A stretch of 58,662 nucleotides of DNA from positions 1-58,662 of the forward strand of contig NZ_SUEG01000016.1 of the NCBI RefSeq assembly GCF_005063415.1, in the 5' to 3' direction. Made by a program: the position numbers and the translations under genes. The DNA comes from Mesorhizobium sp. (GTDB lineage Bacteria; Pseudomonadota; Alphaproteobacteria; Rhizobiales; Rhizobiaceae). The notes under the pieces are model-generated. The model saw only the letters and a list, made by a program, of their open reading frames with translations, did not search any database and was not told the DNA's origin. Shown here one piece after another: positions 36,926 through 44,867 of this stretch. Within the stretch, counting starts at the first letter, position 1, and each line of letters starts with the position of its first letter.

Positions 36926-37222
36926 ATGAACAGAGTGGATGCCATCAACAGGTTGCAGCGGACAGCTGATGCCGTGAGACGCATGGGCGCGACCGCGCTT
37001 TACCTGTTTGGGTCAACGGTTCGAGATGAAGCCGGACAAGGAAGCGATCTTGACCTTTTCATCGATTATGATCCCAAGAGCCGTTTCAATGCCTTCGATC
37101 TTGTGGGCATTAAGCTCCTTCTGGAGGATGAACTGCACGTCCCGGTTGACGTAACCACGCGGGATGGCCTGCATCCCCGGTTGCGGCCGCAAATCGAACA
37201 ATCGGCCGTGCGCATCTTCTGA
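36926..37222 (+). CDS. mntA: MNT-type nucleotidyltransferase antitoxin
   Basis: A 98-residue minimal nucleotidyltransferase with the motif LFGSTVRDEAGQGSDLDLFI (27-46), which contains the GS and DxD catalytic signature, and a third Asp in VPVDVTTRDG. In HEPN-MNT toxin-antitoxin systems this enzyme AMPylates and silences the HEPN ribonuclease. Its stop is directly followed by the ATG of the HEPN gene. The nucleotidyltransferase itself looks intact. The partner has frameshifts. Confidence 0.87.
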   Translation: MNRVDAINRLQRTADAVRRMGATALYLFGSTVRDEAGQGSDLDLFIDYDPKSRFNAFDLVGIKLLLEDELHVPVDVTTRDGLHPRLRPQIEQSAVRIF

Positions 37223-37573
37223 ATGGCACGTGAATTCCGCCACGCCTTGGACGATATCCTCGAGGCCATCAACGGGATTCAGGCCGCTGTCGCAGGCAAA
37301 ACGTGGCCGACTATCAAGGCGACTGGGTTCTCAAGCACGCTGTGCAGCGCGGCACCGAAATTATTTCCGAGGCCAGCCGGGCCTTGCCGGATGAAGTCAA
37401 AGCCCTCCAGCCGGACATCCCAGGGCGACAGGTGCGCACGATCGGAAATGTACTGCGGCATGAATATCACGGCCTGGCAGACAATGTTCATCATCTGGGG
37501 TGTGGTCGTTGACGAACTTCCCGCGTTGAAAGCCGCCATTGAAGCCCTGAGCGAGCGGTTTGCTGATGAATAG
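37223..37573 (+). pseudogene. hepT: HEPN-domain toxin (HepT-like) with two compensating frameshifts
   Basis: Residues from MAREFRHALDDILEAINGIQ to GKTW, and the tail from IWGVVVDELPALKAAIEAL, match a HepT/DUF86 toxin in the annotated frame. The middle does not. The expected sequence (DYQGDWVLKHAVQRGTEII through RTIGNVLRHEYHG) is present in the +2 frame between about 37303 and 37490. A base lost near 37303 and a base gained near 37485 restore the frame at the end, leaving an open but scrambled protein that lacks the HEPN catalytic segment. It is probably inactive. Two sequencing errors are an alternative. Confidence 0.75.
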
Positions 37574-37712
37574 GCGGCAAATCCCTGAATTGCCCTAAGC
37601 ACCCTACGCTTCCGATTTCGCCATCCTGCCTGCACCGTAACCGCACGGCAGCCGACGCTGCCCTTTTTTCAAGAAACCAATTAGGCTCGCTGGGCTTGCG
37701 AGACAGCGAAAG

Positions 37713-38810
37713 GTGCCTGATCTGAAACAGATGCCGGACGTGAAACAATTGAGATTGCTCGGCGTCCTCACAGCGGCGGCGATCGGTGTATATGTCTGCT
37801 ATCTGCTGGCGTGGCCTTTTTTGCCGGCATTGACCTGGGCGCTGGTCCTGGCAATCATCCTGTCTCCGGCTCATGGATGGGTTGAGAGACGGGTCGGAAA
37901 TCGAAACCTGGCCGCATTGATATCTGTAAGCGTTGCTGCGATTGCCGTCGGCCTGCCGCTGGTACTCGTCGCCCAACAGCTCGTTCGCGAGGCGGTAAAC
38001 GGAGCCAATTATCTGGAGGAGGTCGTCCGTGGTTGGGACGCAGACGGTTTCATGTCTGACTATCCAACGCTTTCGACCATTGCCCAATGGATTGAGAACC
38101 AATTCGATCCGGCCGGTTCGGTCGCAGCATTCGTACAATGGCTGACGGGACAAAGCACATCGCTGTTGCGCGGCTCCATCTATCAGGTCGCGATGTTCGG
38201 TCTGACATTTTATCTTCTGTTCTATTTTCTGCGGGATCGCCAACAGGGCCTGCAAGCCGTCGCGGGCCTTTCGCCCCTGCGCGCTCCCGAGACAGCACAC
38301 GTCTTGTCCCGCTTTGCGGAGACCGTTCATGCGACACTGCTCGGCACCGTGTTCGTTGCCGCCGTCCAAGGAACACTTGGTGGCCTGATGTTCTGGTGGC
38401 TCGGTCTGCCCACGCCGGTCTTTTGGGGCCTTGTCATGGGACTTCTTGCCATCGTGCCTGTGCTCGGGGCATTTGTGATCTGGGTGCCCGCGGCAGTCTA
38501 TCTCGCAGTGGCGGGAGCTTGGGCCAGCGCGGCGATATTGACCGTCTGGGGCGGCGTCATTGTCGGTGGCATCGACAATCTGCTCTATCCGATGCTTGTC
38601 GGGAACAGGTTGCGCCTCCACACGGTGGTAGCCTTTATCGGCTCGGTCGGTGGCATCGTCCTGTTCGGCGCATCCGGCCTTGTCCTCGGCCCCGCGGTGA
38701 TCGCCATCACCGTCAGCCTCATTGATGTGCTGAAGAATCGATTGACTGACCAGCCCGGAGAGGCGGCGACGCGCCCTGCCGAGCTACCGCATCAGTCCGT
38801 AACGGATTGA
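37713..38810 (+). CDS. AI-2E family (PerM-like) membrane transporter
   Basis: About 365 residues with at least seven hydrophobic segments. It matches the AI-2E/PerM family in layout: paired helices at the N-terminus, a soluble part near 100-150, then helices with the FLRDRQQG and LPTPVFWGLVMGLLAIVPVLG motifs, and a glycine-rich pair near the end. Family members export small molecules or ions, and the substrate here is unknown. A GTG at 37713 and an ATG at 37731 are both possible starts with weak ribosome sites. It is monocistronic, flanked by unrelated genes. Confidence 0.9.
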   Translation: MPDLKQMPDVKQLRLLGVLTAAAIGVYVCYLLAWPFLPALTWALVLAIILSPAHGWVERRVGNRNLAALISVSVAAIAVGLPLVLVAQQLVREAVNGANYLEEVVRGWDADGFMSDYPTLSTIAQWIENQFDPAGSVAAFVQWLTGQSTSLLRGSIYQVAMFGLTFYLLFYFLRDRQQGLQAVAGLSPLRAPETAHVLSRFAETVHATLLGTVFVAAVQGTLGGLMFWWLGLPTPVFWGLVMGLLAIVPVLGAFVIWVPAAVYLAVAGAWASAAILTVWGGVIVGGIDNLLYPMLVGNRLRLHTVVAFIGSVGGIVLFGASGLVLGPAVIAITVSLIDVLKNRLTDQPGEAATRPAELPHQSVTD

Positions 38811-39083
38811 ACAATGTTGCCAACCGTGGGTGCTCGCCGTGACCTTAGCCAAACGCATCGGAGGCTTATTGGCTCGCGTCCCACTCTCCAAGCGCCTCTC
38901 ACCTGTTCGACCGAGGTACGCCCACAATGCGGCGCTGGCATCCGCGGCGCCTCGCAATACCCTTGTTCCACGTGACGGGCGTTTTTCTGTGGCTATCCAG
39001 CATGATCTTAGCAAACTTTAATGCAAATCTTGGAGGGGCGGTTCTATCGTTCGGCTGAGAACATCCGAGACGGAGAATTGGCC

Positions 39084-39287
39084 ATGCCGATCCATCGAAA
39101 AGCCCAGACTGCTGGTATTTTTAATCCATCCGAGCTGGCGCTTCTGGGCCGGGTATTCGACGGGCTCAAGGGTGACTGTCAATCCGAGCATGAAGCGCTC
39201 GCGTCGCGCATCATTGCAAATTACATGGCCGGAGTGATGGACGAGGCCGAACTGATTACGACTTCGAAGCTGCCCCTGGGCCGATAG
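39084..39287 (+). CDS. Small conserved protein of unknown function
   Basis: A 67-residue protein starting at ATG 39084 (MPIHRKAQTAG). An in-frame ATG at 39021 would add 21 residues. The segment IFNPSELALLGRVFDGLK resembles small proteins common in rhizobia, but no function is known to me. No signal peptide or membrane segment is seen. It lies alone between the transporter gene and the convergent Tim44-like gene. Confidence 0.5.
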   Translation: MPIHRKAQTAGIFNPSELALLGRVFDGLKGDCQSEHEALASRIIANYMAGVMDEAELITTSKLPLGR

Positions 39288-39377
39288 GGCGGGCTTCACC
39301 TCGGCTGACAGGCCTTTCAAGCGCGCAGATGGCAGACTGAACCAGTCTCCTTGCAAACATTCAATCAGGCAAGCACA

Positions 39378-40370
39378 TCAGCCAGGCTGCTGTATTGCGG
39401 CGAGTTTCCACTCATCGCCGGCCTGGCGCATGAAGGTCCACAGTTCGGTTGTCTCCGTTGGCCGATCGGCCTGGCCCTCAACGATCTTGCCGCTGGTGCG
39501 ATCGCGGGTCACGTCACGGGATTCATAGCGCAAAGCAGCCGTCGCGTAGTCGCGGTCACCCTCCCGCCAGTTTTCAGCAATATCGGCCTCCAGCAGGCTG
39601 ACGTCCGAAACATCATTCCTGACGCCCTTTTTGGCGTTATTGGCAAGTTCCTCGGACAGATAGGAAACCATTTCTGGCGTCACCAGCCGGCGCAAGGCAG
39701 CATGATCCTCGCGCCCGAATGCTTCCTGAACTTCCGTCAGCCGCTGTTGGAACGTGTCGAGATCGGCTTGGGTGAGCGTGATCTCATCGGAAGCATTGTC
39801 TTGGCTCGTTCCGCCATATCCTGATCCAATACCTGGAACGGGGAACGCTGTGGCGTTGCTCGGCTCAGGCCGGGCTGCTGCGCTTCGCCCAAAGGTCCCC
39901 GTACCCCGGGAGGCACCGGCCATAGCGGGCGCCGGGCTTTGCGCCGCCTGCGAGCGGAAAAAGCGGATCGCCAGCATGATCGCGCCGCCGATCACCAGTA
40001 CTTGGAGTAAAAGACCCAACATGCCGGCCAAGCCGCCGAACCCATGGCCCAGAAGAACGCCGATCAAACCGCCAAGAAGCAGCCCCCGCATCATCGACCC
40101 GCCGAGGCCGTTGAAGAAGCCTGGACGCTGGAATGCCTGCGGCTGACGAGCCGCATTGTTCGTTGCCGCATTCGGCGTCATCGAGCGCTCGACCGGTGCG
40201 GCCGGTTGCGGCGCAACTCTGGTCGGCGGGACCGGCTGGAAAGTGCGCATGCCGCGACTGCCGAAGCTGCCACCACGACGCGCATCGGCGTGATCCACAG
40301 CGACCGTGGAAAATGCCAGGAACAACCCCGCAAACAAAACTGCAAATCGTCCCCAACGCGAAATCAGCAT
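39378..40370 (-). CDS. Tim44-like domain membrane protein
   Basis: A 330-residue protein. ATG 40370 has GAGG 8 nt upstream, and the open frame continues upstream into unrelated sequence. An N-terminal signal or anchor (about 8-28) is followed by a Pro/Gln-rich region, a Gly-rich hydrophobic segment (about 90-140) and a C-terminal Tim44-like/NTF2-fold domain (about 200-330). Bacterial members of this family (sometimes called MxcL/Tim44-like) are membrane-associated with poorly defined roles. Nothing in the neighbourhood suggests a specific pathway. Confidence 0.82.
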   Translation of the reverse strand: MLISRWGRFAVLFAGLFLAFSTVAVDHADARRGGSFGSRGMRTFQPVPPTRVAPQPAAPVERSMTPNAATNNAARQPQAFQRPGFFNGLGGSMMRGLLLGGLIGVLLGHGFGGLAGMLGLLLQVLVIGGAIMLAIRFFRSQAAQSPAPAMAGASRGTGTFGRSAAARPEPSNATAFPVPGIGSGYGGTSQDNASDEITLTQADLDTFQQRLTEVQEAFGREDHAALRRLVTPEMVSYLSEELANNAKKGVRNDVSDVSLLEADIAENWREGDRDYATAALRYESRDVTRDRTSGKIVEGQADRPTETTELWTFMRQAGDEWKLAAIQQPG

Positions 40371-40399
40371 AGGCAAATCCTCAAGTGACGCTTTGTCCA

Positions 40400-40580
40400 C
40401 CCATATGGGGTGCGTCGATCGAAATATCAGTGAATCGTGCGCCGAGATATTTTCGGACGGCATGGTCGGCCGCCCGCCGGTGTTCACCACGAGAATGTCC
40501 AGCCTACCCAAGCGAGATGATCGCCTGAGGAATCCCGCGCCCGGCCGACCGGCATCGGTCGCGTCAAGAGCATCGGTCAT
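40400..40580 (-). pseudogene. Possible remnant of a short-chain dehydrogenase (SDR)
   Basis: Reading upstream of the Tim44-like gene in the same frame gives LGRLDILVVNTGGRP (at about 40471-40520), which closely resembles the GRLDILVxNxG strand of SDR enzymes. No glycine-rich NAD motif or YxxxK site is present nearby, so only a fragment remains. It may be a relic of a deleted gene between the Tim44-like gene and the GntR regulator. Confidence 0.4.
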
Positions 40581-40643
40581 GCAAGCCTCTGGTCATCGGT
40601 CTTCCGGCGATGACGCCGACGGTCTCCCTGCGATGACTCGAGC

Positions 40644-40673
40644 TTGACATACAGCTTTCCTAGGTACTATCAA
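40644..40673 (+). promoter_or_regulatory. Sigma-70-like promoter of the GntR operon
   Basis: A TTGACA box at 40644-40649 and a TATCAA box at 40668-40673 are separated by 18 bp, about 53 bp before the GntR start codon. Position and box quality make it a good candidate, unconfirmed. Confidence 0.5.
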
Positions 40674-40683
40674 CACATCTGGA

Positions 40684-40702
40684 AAACCTGCCATACAGGT
40701 TT
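40684..40702. promoter_or_regulatory. Palindromic operator, likely GntR binding site
   Basis: Perfect inverted repeat AAACCTG - CCATA - CAGGTTT between the candidate promoter and the regulator start. Placed just downstream of the expected transcription start, it would let the FadR-type regulator repress its own operon until the sugar acid is present. Confidence 0.55.
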
Positions 40703-40725
40703 GCCCCTCCTGAACTGGAGATTGC

Positions 40726-41445
40726 GTGAGCACGGCGGTATCCGCAAAACATTCCGACGCAGCGAGCCTGGTCAGCAATACGATCGGCGAGATCACGCGC
40801 CATATCCGCGCGCATGAGCTCGGGCCCGGCGACCGGCTGCCCAGCGAGGCCGCCCTTTCGAGGCAATTGAGCGTCTCGCGCACCGTGGTTCGCGAGGCCT
40901 TCAGCTCGCTCGCCGCCATGCGGCTTATCGACCTGAGGGCAGGCAGACGGGCTACCGTCGCCGAGCTGGATTATGGCGCCATGTCACTGGTGATCGAGCA
41001 TGGCGTCCACACCGAGCAGATCACGGTGCAGCAAATCTACGACGTGCGCCGCACGATTGAGACCCGCACCGCCATGCTGGCGGCCTTGCGCAGAACAGCC
41101 GACGAAGTGGAAAGGATCAGCACCCACGCGCTCGCCATGCGCGAGAATTTCCAGCTACCGGAACAGGTCATGGAGCATGATCTCGCCTTTCACCTCGAAA
41201 TCGCCAAGGCTGCAAAGAATCCGGTTTTCAGCCTCATCGTCGGCGCGTTCGAGCGCGTATCGCGCCAGACCTGGCCGATCGGCTGGCGGACCCGCCCTTC
41301 GGATGCCGAGCAGTTGGAGATGATCCAGATCCATATCGACCTCGCCGAAGCAATCGAGACCGGTGATCCCCAGTCGGCGCGTGACCTGATGGCGAGGCAT
41401 TTTGACGAGAGCGTCAAGGCCCTGCTGGCGGCCGGCATCGCCTGA
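40726..41445 (+). CDS. GntR-family (FadR subfamily) transcriptional regulator
   Basis: A 239-residue regulator with an N-terminal winged helix-turn-helix (about 20-75, with LPSEAALSRQLSVSRTVVRE) and a helical FCD effector domain (about 95-225) containing the metal-site histidines in MEHDLAFHLEIAKAA. The GTG start has TGGAG upstream. It controls the operon that starts with it, probably in response to the sugar acid handled by the next enzyme. It is 14 bp upstream of the enolase-superfamily gene. Confidence 0.9.
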   Translation: MSTAVSAKHSDAASLVSNTIGEITRHIRAHELGPGDRLPSEAALSRQLSVSRTVVREAFSSLAAMRLIDLRAGRRATVAELDYGAMSLVIEHGVHTEQITVQQIYDVRRTIETRTAMLAALRRTADEVERISTHALAMRENFQLPEQVMEHDLAFHLEIAKAAKNPVFSLIVGAFERVSRQTWPIGWRTRPSDAEQLEMIQIHIDLAEAIETGDPQSARDLMARHFDESVKALLAAGIA

Positions 41446-41459
41446 GGAGCAGGGGCGCA

Positions 41460-42665
41460 ATGAAGATCACGAAACTGGAAACGCTGCGGCTCAAGGAGCG
41501 GCCCAACCTTCTCTGGGTTCTGGTTCACACGGACGAGGGCCTCGTCGGACTGGGCGAGACCTTCTTCATGGCTGAAACCGTCGAGACCTATCTGCACGAA
41601 TACGTCGCTCCGTGCGTGATCGGGCGCGACCCCTTGCAGATCGACCTGCTTGCCGCTGACCTCGTCGGCTATCTCGGTTTCAGATCGACGGGCGCGGAAG
41701 TCAGGGGCAACTCGGCTTTCGATATCGCGCTTTGGGATCTGTTCGGAAAGGCGACGGGTCAGCCGATCGCACAGCTCCTCGGCGGTTTCACGCGGCACGA
41801 GATCAGGACCTACAACACCTGTGCCGGAACCGAATACATCAAGAAGGCCACCGGCCAGACGACGGCCAATTACGGGCTCAATAAGGCCGGCGACGGCTAC
41901 GATGATCTGAACGGCTTCCTTCACCGCGCCGACGAACTGGCGCATTCGTTGTTGGAGGAAGGCATCACGGCCATGAAGATCTGGCCCTTCGACATGGCCG
42001 CCGAGAAAACACGCGGCCAGTATATATCGCAACCCGATTTGAATTCCGCGCTGGCGCCATTCGAGAAAATCCGCAATGCGGTCGGCGACAAGATGGACAT
42101 CATGGTTGAATTCCATTCAATGTGGCAGCTGCTGCCGGCCATGCAGATCGCTCGCGAGCTTGCCCCCTACAAGACCTTCTGGCACGAAGATCCGATCAGG
42201 ATGGACAGCCTGTCCAGCCTGAAACGCTATGCCGAGGCTTCGCTGGCGCCGATATCGGCTTCGGAGACGCTCGGTTCCCGCTGGGCCTTCCGCGACCTTC
42301 TCGAAACCGGAGCGGCCGGTGTCATTATGCTCGATGTCAGCTGGTGCGGCGGGCTCTCGGAAGCGCGCAAGATCGCTGCCATGGCTGAAGCATGGCACCT
42401 GCCGGTCGCGCCACACGACTGCACCGGTCCAGTGGTGCTCGGCGCATCGACCCACCTGTCGCTGAATGCGCCGAACGCGCTTGTCCAGGAGAGTGTCAGG
42501 GCCTTTTACAAGACCTGGTACCGCGACCTTGTGACCGCTTTGCCGGAGGTGAAGAACGGCATGATCACCGTGCCTCCCGGACCGGGCCTCGGCATGGAAC
42601 TGAACCCGGAAATCGATCGCGCATTCACGGCGCTTCGACGGGTGACCGACGCATCGACTCTCTGA
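41460..42665 (+). CDS. Mandelate racemase/muconate lactonizing family sugar-acid dehydratase
   Basis: A 401-residue enolase-superfamily enzyme. The barrel metal ligands are recognisable: E217 (MVEFH), E243 (WHEDP) and E269 (SASET). The candidate base K173 lies in MKIWPF, and H319 in APHD is a second candidate. The second Lys of the usual KxK motif is Trp, so a racemase is less likely than a dehydratase of an aldonate or aldarate. It is flanked by the GntR regulator and a sugar ABC transporter, which likely brings in its substrate. No aldolase or sugar-acid kinase is present in this operon, so the next steps must be encoded elsewhere. Confidence 0.87.
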   Translation: MKITKLETLRLKERPNLLWVLVHTDEGLVGLGETFFMAETVETYLHEYVAPCVIGRDPLQIDLLAADLVGYLGFRSTGAEVRGNSAFDIALWDLFGKATGQPIAQLLGGFTRHEIRTYNTCAGTEYIKKATGQTTANYGLNKAGDGYDDLNGFLHRADELAHSLLEEGITAMKIWPFDMAAEKTRGQYISQPDLNSALAPFEKIRNAVGDKMDIMVEFHSMWQLLPAMQIARELAPYKTFWHEDPIRMDSLSSLKRYAEASLAPISASETLGSRWAFRDLLETGAAGVIMLDVSWCGGLSEARKIAAMAEAWHLPVAPHDCTGPVVLGASTHLSLNAPNALVQESVRAFYKTWYRDLVTALPEVKNGMITVPPGPGLGMELNPEIDRAFTALRRVTDASTL

Positions 42666-42704
42666 AAATGAACCTGAAGCAGCTATCTACGGAGGAGGAG
42701 AACC

Positions 42705-43688
42705 ATGAAGAAGCTACTTATCTCGGCAGCCTTGGGAGCAGTACTGGCTGGAGGCTCGGCAATCGGCTCACGAGCGCAGGAGCCGATGAACATCGTCTTC
42801 ACGCATCATTCGTCGGCCTCGAACCCGTTCTGGCAGGCGGTGAAGAAGGGGTTTGACGACGCCTGCGCCAAGATCCAGGCCAATTGCCAGATGGTCTTCA
42901 CGCAGACCGAAGGCTCGATCGAGCAACAATCGGCCAACATGCAGGCGGCACTCGCGGCAAAACCGGACGCGCTGATCACCTCGATCGTCGACAACAATGC
43001 CTTCGACCAGATCATCGCCGACGCCCGCGCTGCCGGCGTCACGGTCATCGCGTCCAACGTCGACGACACCGAGGGTGCAGCCGGCAATGCCCGCCAGGCT
43101 TTCATCGGCCAGGGCTTCATTCCCGCCGGCTACGAACTCGGCAAGAAGATGTCCGAGTTCTTCCCCAAGGAAGGCAAGATCAGGGCGCTCGTCGGCGTTT
43201 CCGCGCCCGGTCAGAACTGGTCGGAACAGCGTGCTGCCGGCGTCATGAAGTTCCTTGAGGAATACAAGGCCGCGAATGCCGGACGCGAAGTGGTCATTGA
43301 ACGGCTCGACACCGGCACAGATGGCGCTGTTGTCGCCGATCGTGTTGGCGCCTATCTGTCTGCCCACCCGGACACCACGGTGTATTTCGACACCGGCCTT
43401 TGGCATGCCTACGTGGCCCAGGTCCTGGTCGATCGCGGCATCGAGCCGGGCAAGGTGCTGATGGGCGGCTTCGACATCGTCTCGGAAGTCCTGCAACAGA
43501 TGGAAGCGGGTTATATCCAGGTCCAGGTCGACCAGCAGCCCTACATGCAGGGCTTCATGCCGGTGATGGAAGCCTATCTCGCCAAGAACGTCGGTCTGCT
43601 GCCAGCAGACATCGACACCGGTAAGGGCATCATCGTCAAGGAAGACGTGCCGAAGCTCAAGGAACTGGCCGCGCAAGGCGTGCGGTAG
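42705..43688 (+). CDS. ABC transporter substrate-binding protein, sugar type (family 4)
   Basis: A 327-residue periplasmic protein with a signal peptide (about 1-24, ending GSRAQ) and a LacI/RbsB-like two-domain fold (IVFTHHSSASNPFWQAVKKG, then EGSIEQQSANMQAALA and VSAPGQNWSEQRAAG). A strong GGAGGAGG ribosome site precedes ATG 42705. It should bind the sugar acid or sugar delivered to the membrane permease downstream. A hairpin-rich repeat separates it from the permease gene, which fits the higher expression needed for the binding protein. Confidence 0.93.
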   Translation: MKKLLISAALGAVLAGGSAIGSRAQEPMNIVFTHHSSASNPFWQAVKKGFDDACAKIQANCQMVFTQTEGSIEQQSANMQAALAAKPDALITSIVDNNAFDQIIADARAAGVTVIASNVDDTEGAAGNARQAFIGQGFIPAGYELGKKMSEFFPKEGKIRALVGVSAPGQNWSEQRAAGVMKFLEEYKAANAGREVVIERLDTGTDGAVVADRVGAYLSAHPDTTVYFDTGLWHAYVAQVLVDRGIEPGKVLMGGFDIVSEVLQQMEAGYIQVQVDQQPYMQGFMPVMEAYLAKNVGLLPADIDTGKGIIVKEDVPKLKELAAQGVR

Positions 43689-43699
43689 GCGCCAAGCCG

Positions 43700-43850
43700 G
43701 CGTCCTCTCCTCGTTGTTTACGCGGAGAGGGCAAGGGGGAGGGCAAGGCAGCACGGCCTTGGGCGTTGGCTCTGTCCCATCTTCCAACGGCATCTCCCCG
43801 TCAAAGGCGGTAGAAGACAGACTGCCGCCATCCCCCTTGCCGATGCGACA
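43700..43850. repeat. Intergenic palindromic repeat between binding-protein and permease genes
   Basis: The segment contains a 7-bp stem (CCTCTCC/GGAGAGG) at its left end, a pair of inverted 10-mers (GGCAAGGGGG and CCCCCTTGCC) about 100 bp apart, and a small stem GGCGG/CCGCC. This mosaic of inverted repeats resembles the intergenic elements found in rhizobial genomes. Expected roles are mRNA stabilisation or attenuation. Copies elsewhere in the genome cannot be checked from this window. Confidence 0.45.
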
Positions 43851-43881
43851 AGCCAGCGCAAACAATCACAAGCCGGAGCGA

Positions 43882-44865
43882 ATGATGAAGCGCTTGATGA
43901 AGATTTATCTGGAGAAGCCGGAGCTTGCGGCGGTCGTGTTCCTGCTCCTCCTCCTCCTCGTCTTTCAGATTCGCTCGAACGGCGTATTTCTGAACACACA
44001 GAACGTGCGCGGAATGCTTGGACTGCTGCCTGAAATGGGGTTGGTCGCGATCGGCGTGACCCTGCTGATGATATGCGGCGAGTTTGATCTTTCCGTGGGC
44101 TCGGTCTTTGCACTGACCCCGATGACCATGGCGGTGATGCTGGCGGCCGGCGTGCCATTCGCGCCGGCCTTTGCCGCCGGCCTCGCGATCGCCGCCCTGA
44201 TCGGCTTCTTCAACGGGTTCATAACGATTCGTTTCGCGATACCAAGCTTCATCACCACGCTTGGCATGCTGTTCATCGCGCGTTCGCTGACGGTGGTAAT
44301 CTCGGGTGGCTTCCCTCCTGTTATCCCAGCCAACGCTCTGCCCAAATGGCTGTTTACGATCTATGTGGGGCCGGGCGACCTCTTTCGCATGTCGTTCTTC
44401 TGGTTTGTCGCCGTCGCAATCCTGGTGACGGTGCTCCTGTCGCGCACGAATTTCGGCAACTGGGTGCGCGCCACCGGCGGCTTTCTGCCCGCCGCGCAGT
44501 CGATGGGCATCCCGACGGCCCGGGTGAAGGTCGCCTGCTTCATGATCTGTTCGGTGCTCGCCGGCTTTGCCGGCACCATTCAGGTGATGCGGCTCGGCGC
44601 GCCCTTGCCCTCGATCGGCGAGGGGCTGGAGTTGCAGGCCGTATCAGCTGCTGTCATCGGTGGCGCCTCGCTGGCTGGCGGCATCGGCACCATCTTCGGC
44701 GGCATCATCGGGGCTGCCCTGATCCGCGTTATCGACAATGGTCTGGTGCTGAGCCAGGTTGACGCCAACTGGTTCAAGATGGCAATCGGCTTCCTGACTA
44801 TCTTCGCGGTCGTTATGAATGCCTGGCTTCGAAAGCGGGGCAGGGCAATGAAGGTGGAGACCTGA
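43882..44865 (+). CDS. ABC transporter permease, ribose/RbsC type
   Basis: A 327-residue membrane protein with about eight to ten hydrophobic segments. ATG 43882 has CCGGAGCGA upstream, and the open frame back to 43714 runs through the repeat region and is not family-like. Features include the GEFDLSVGSVFAL motif and the VIGGASLAGGIGTIFGGIIGA stretch typical of RbsC-like permeases. It joins the ATPase downstream (start 2 bp after its stop) and the upstream binding protein in one importer. Confidence 0.92.
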   Translation: MMKRLMKIYLEKPELAAVVFLLLLLLVFQIRSNGVFLNTQNVRGMLGLLPEMGLVAIGVTLLMICGEFDLSVGSVFALTPMTMAVMLAAGVPFAPAFAAGLAIAALIGFFNGFITIRFAIPSFITTLGMLFIARSLTVVISGGFPPVIPANALPKWLFTIYVGPGDLFRMSFFWFVAVAILVTVLLSRTNFGNWVRATGGFLPAAQSMGIPTARVKVACFMICSVLAGFAGTIQVMRLGAPLPSIGEGLELQAVSAAVIGGASLAGGIGTIFGGIIGAALIRVIDNGLVLSQVDANWFKMAIGFLTIFAVVMNAWLRKRGRAMKVET

Positions 44866-44867
44866 TC

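Noticed and set aside
37491..38621. A 376-residue open frame on the minus strand opposite the AI-2E family gene
   Set aside because: The plus-strand reading has clear membrane helices and family motifs. The minus-strand product is rich in Arg, Gln and Asp and has no recognisable domain.
42768..43865. A 365-residue open frame on the minus strand opposite the sugar-binding protein gene
   Set aside because: The plus-strand gene has a signal peptide, a strong ribosome site and family motifs. The opposite frame has none of these.
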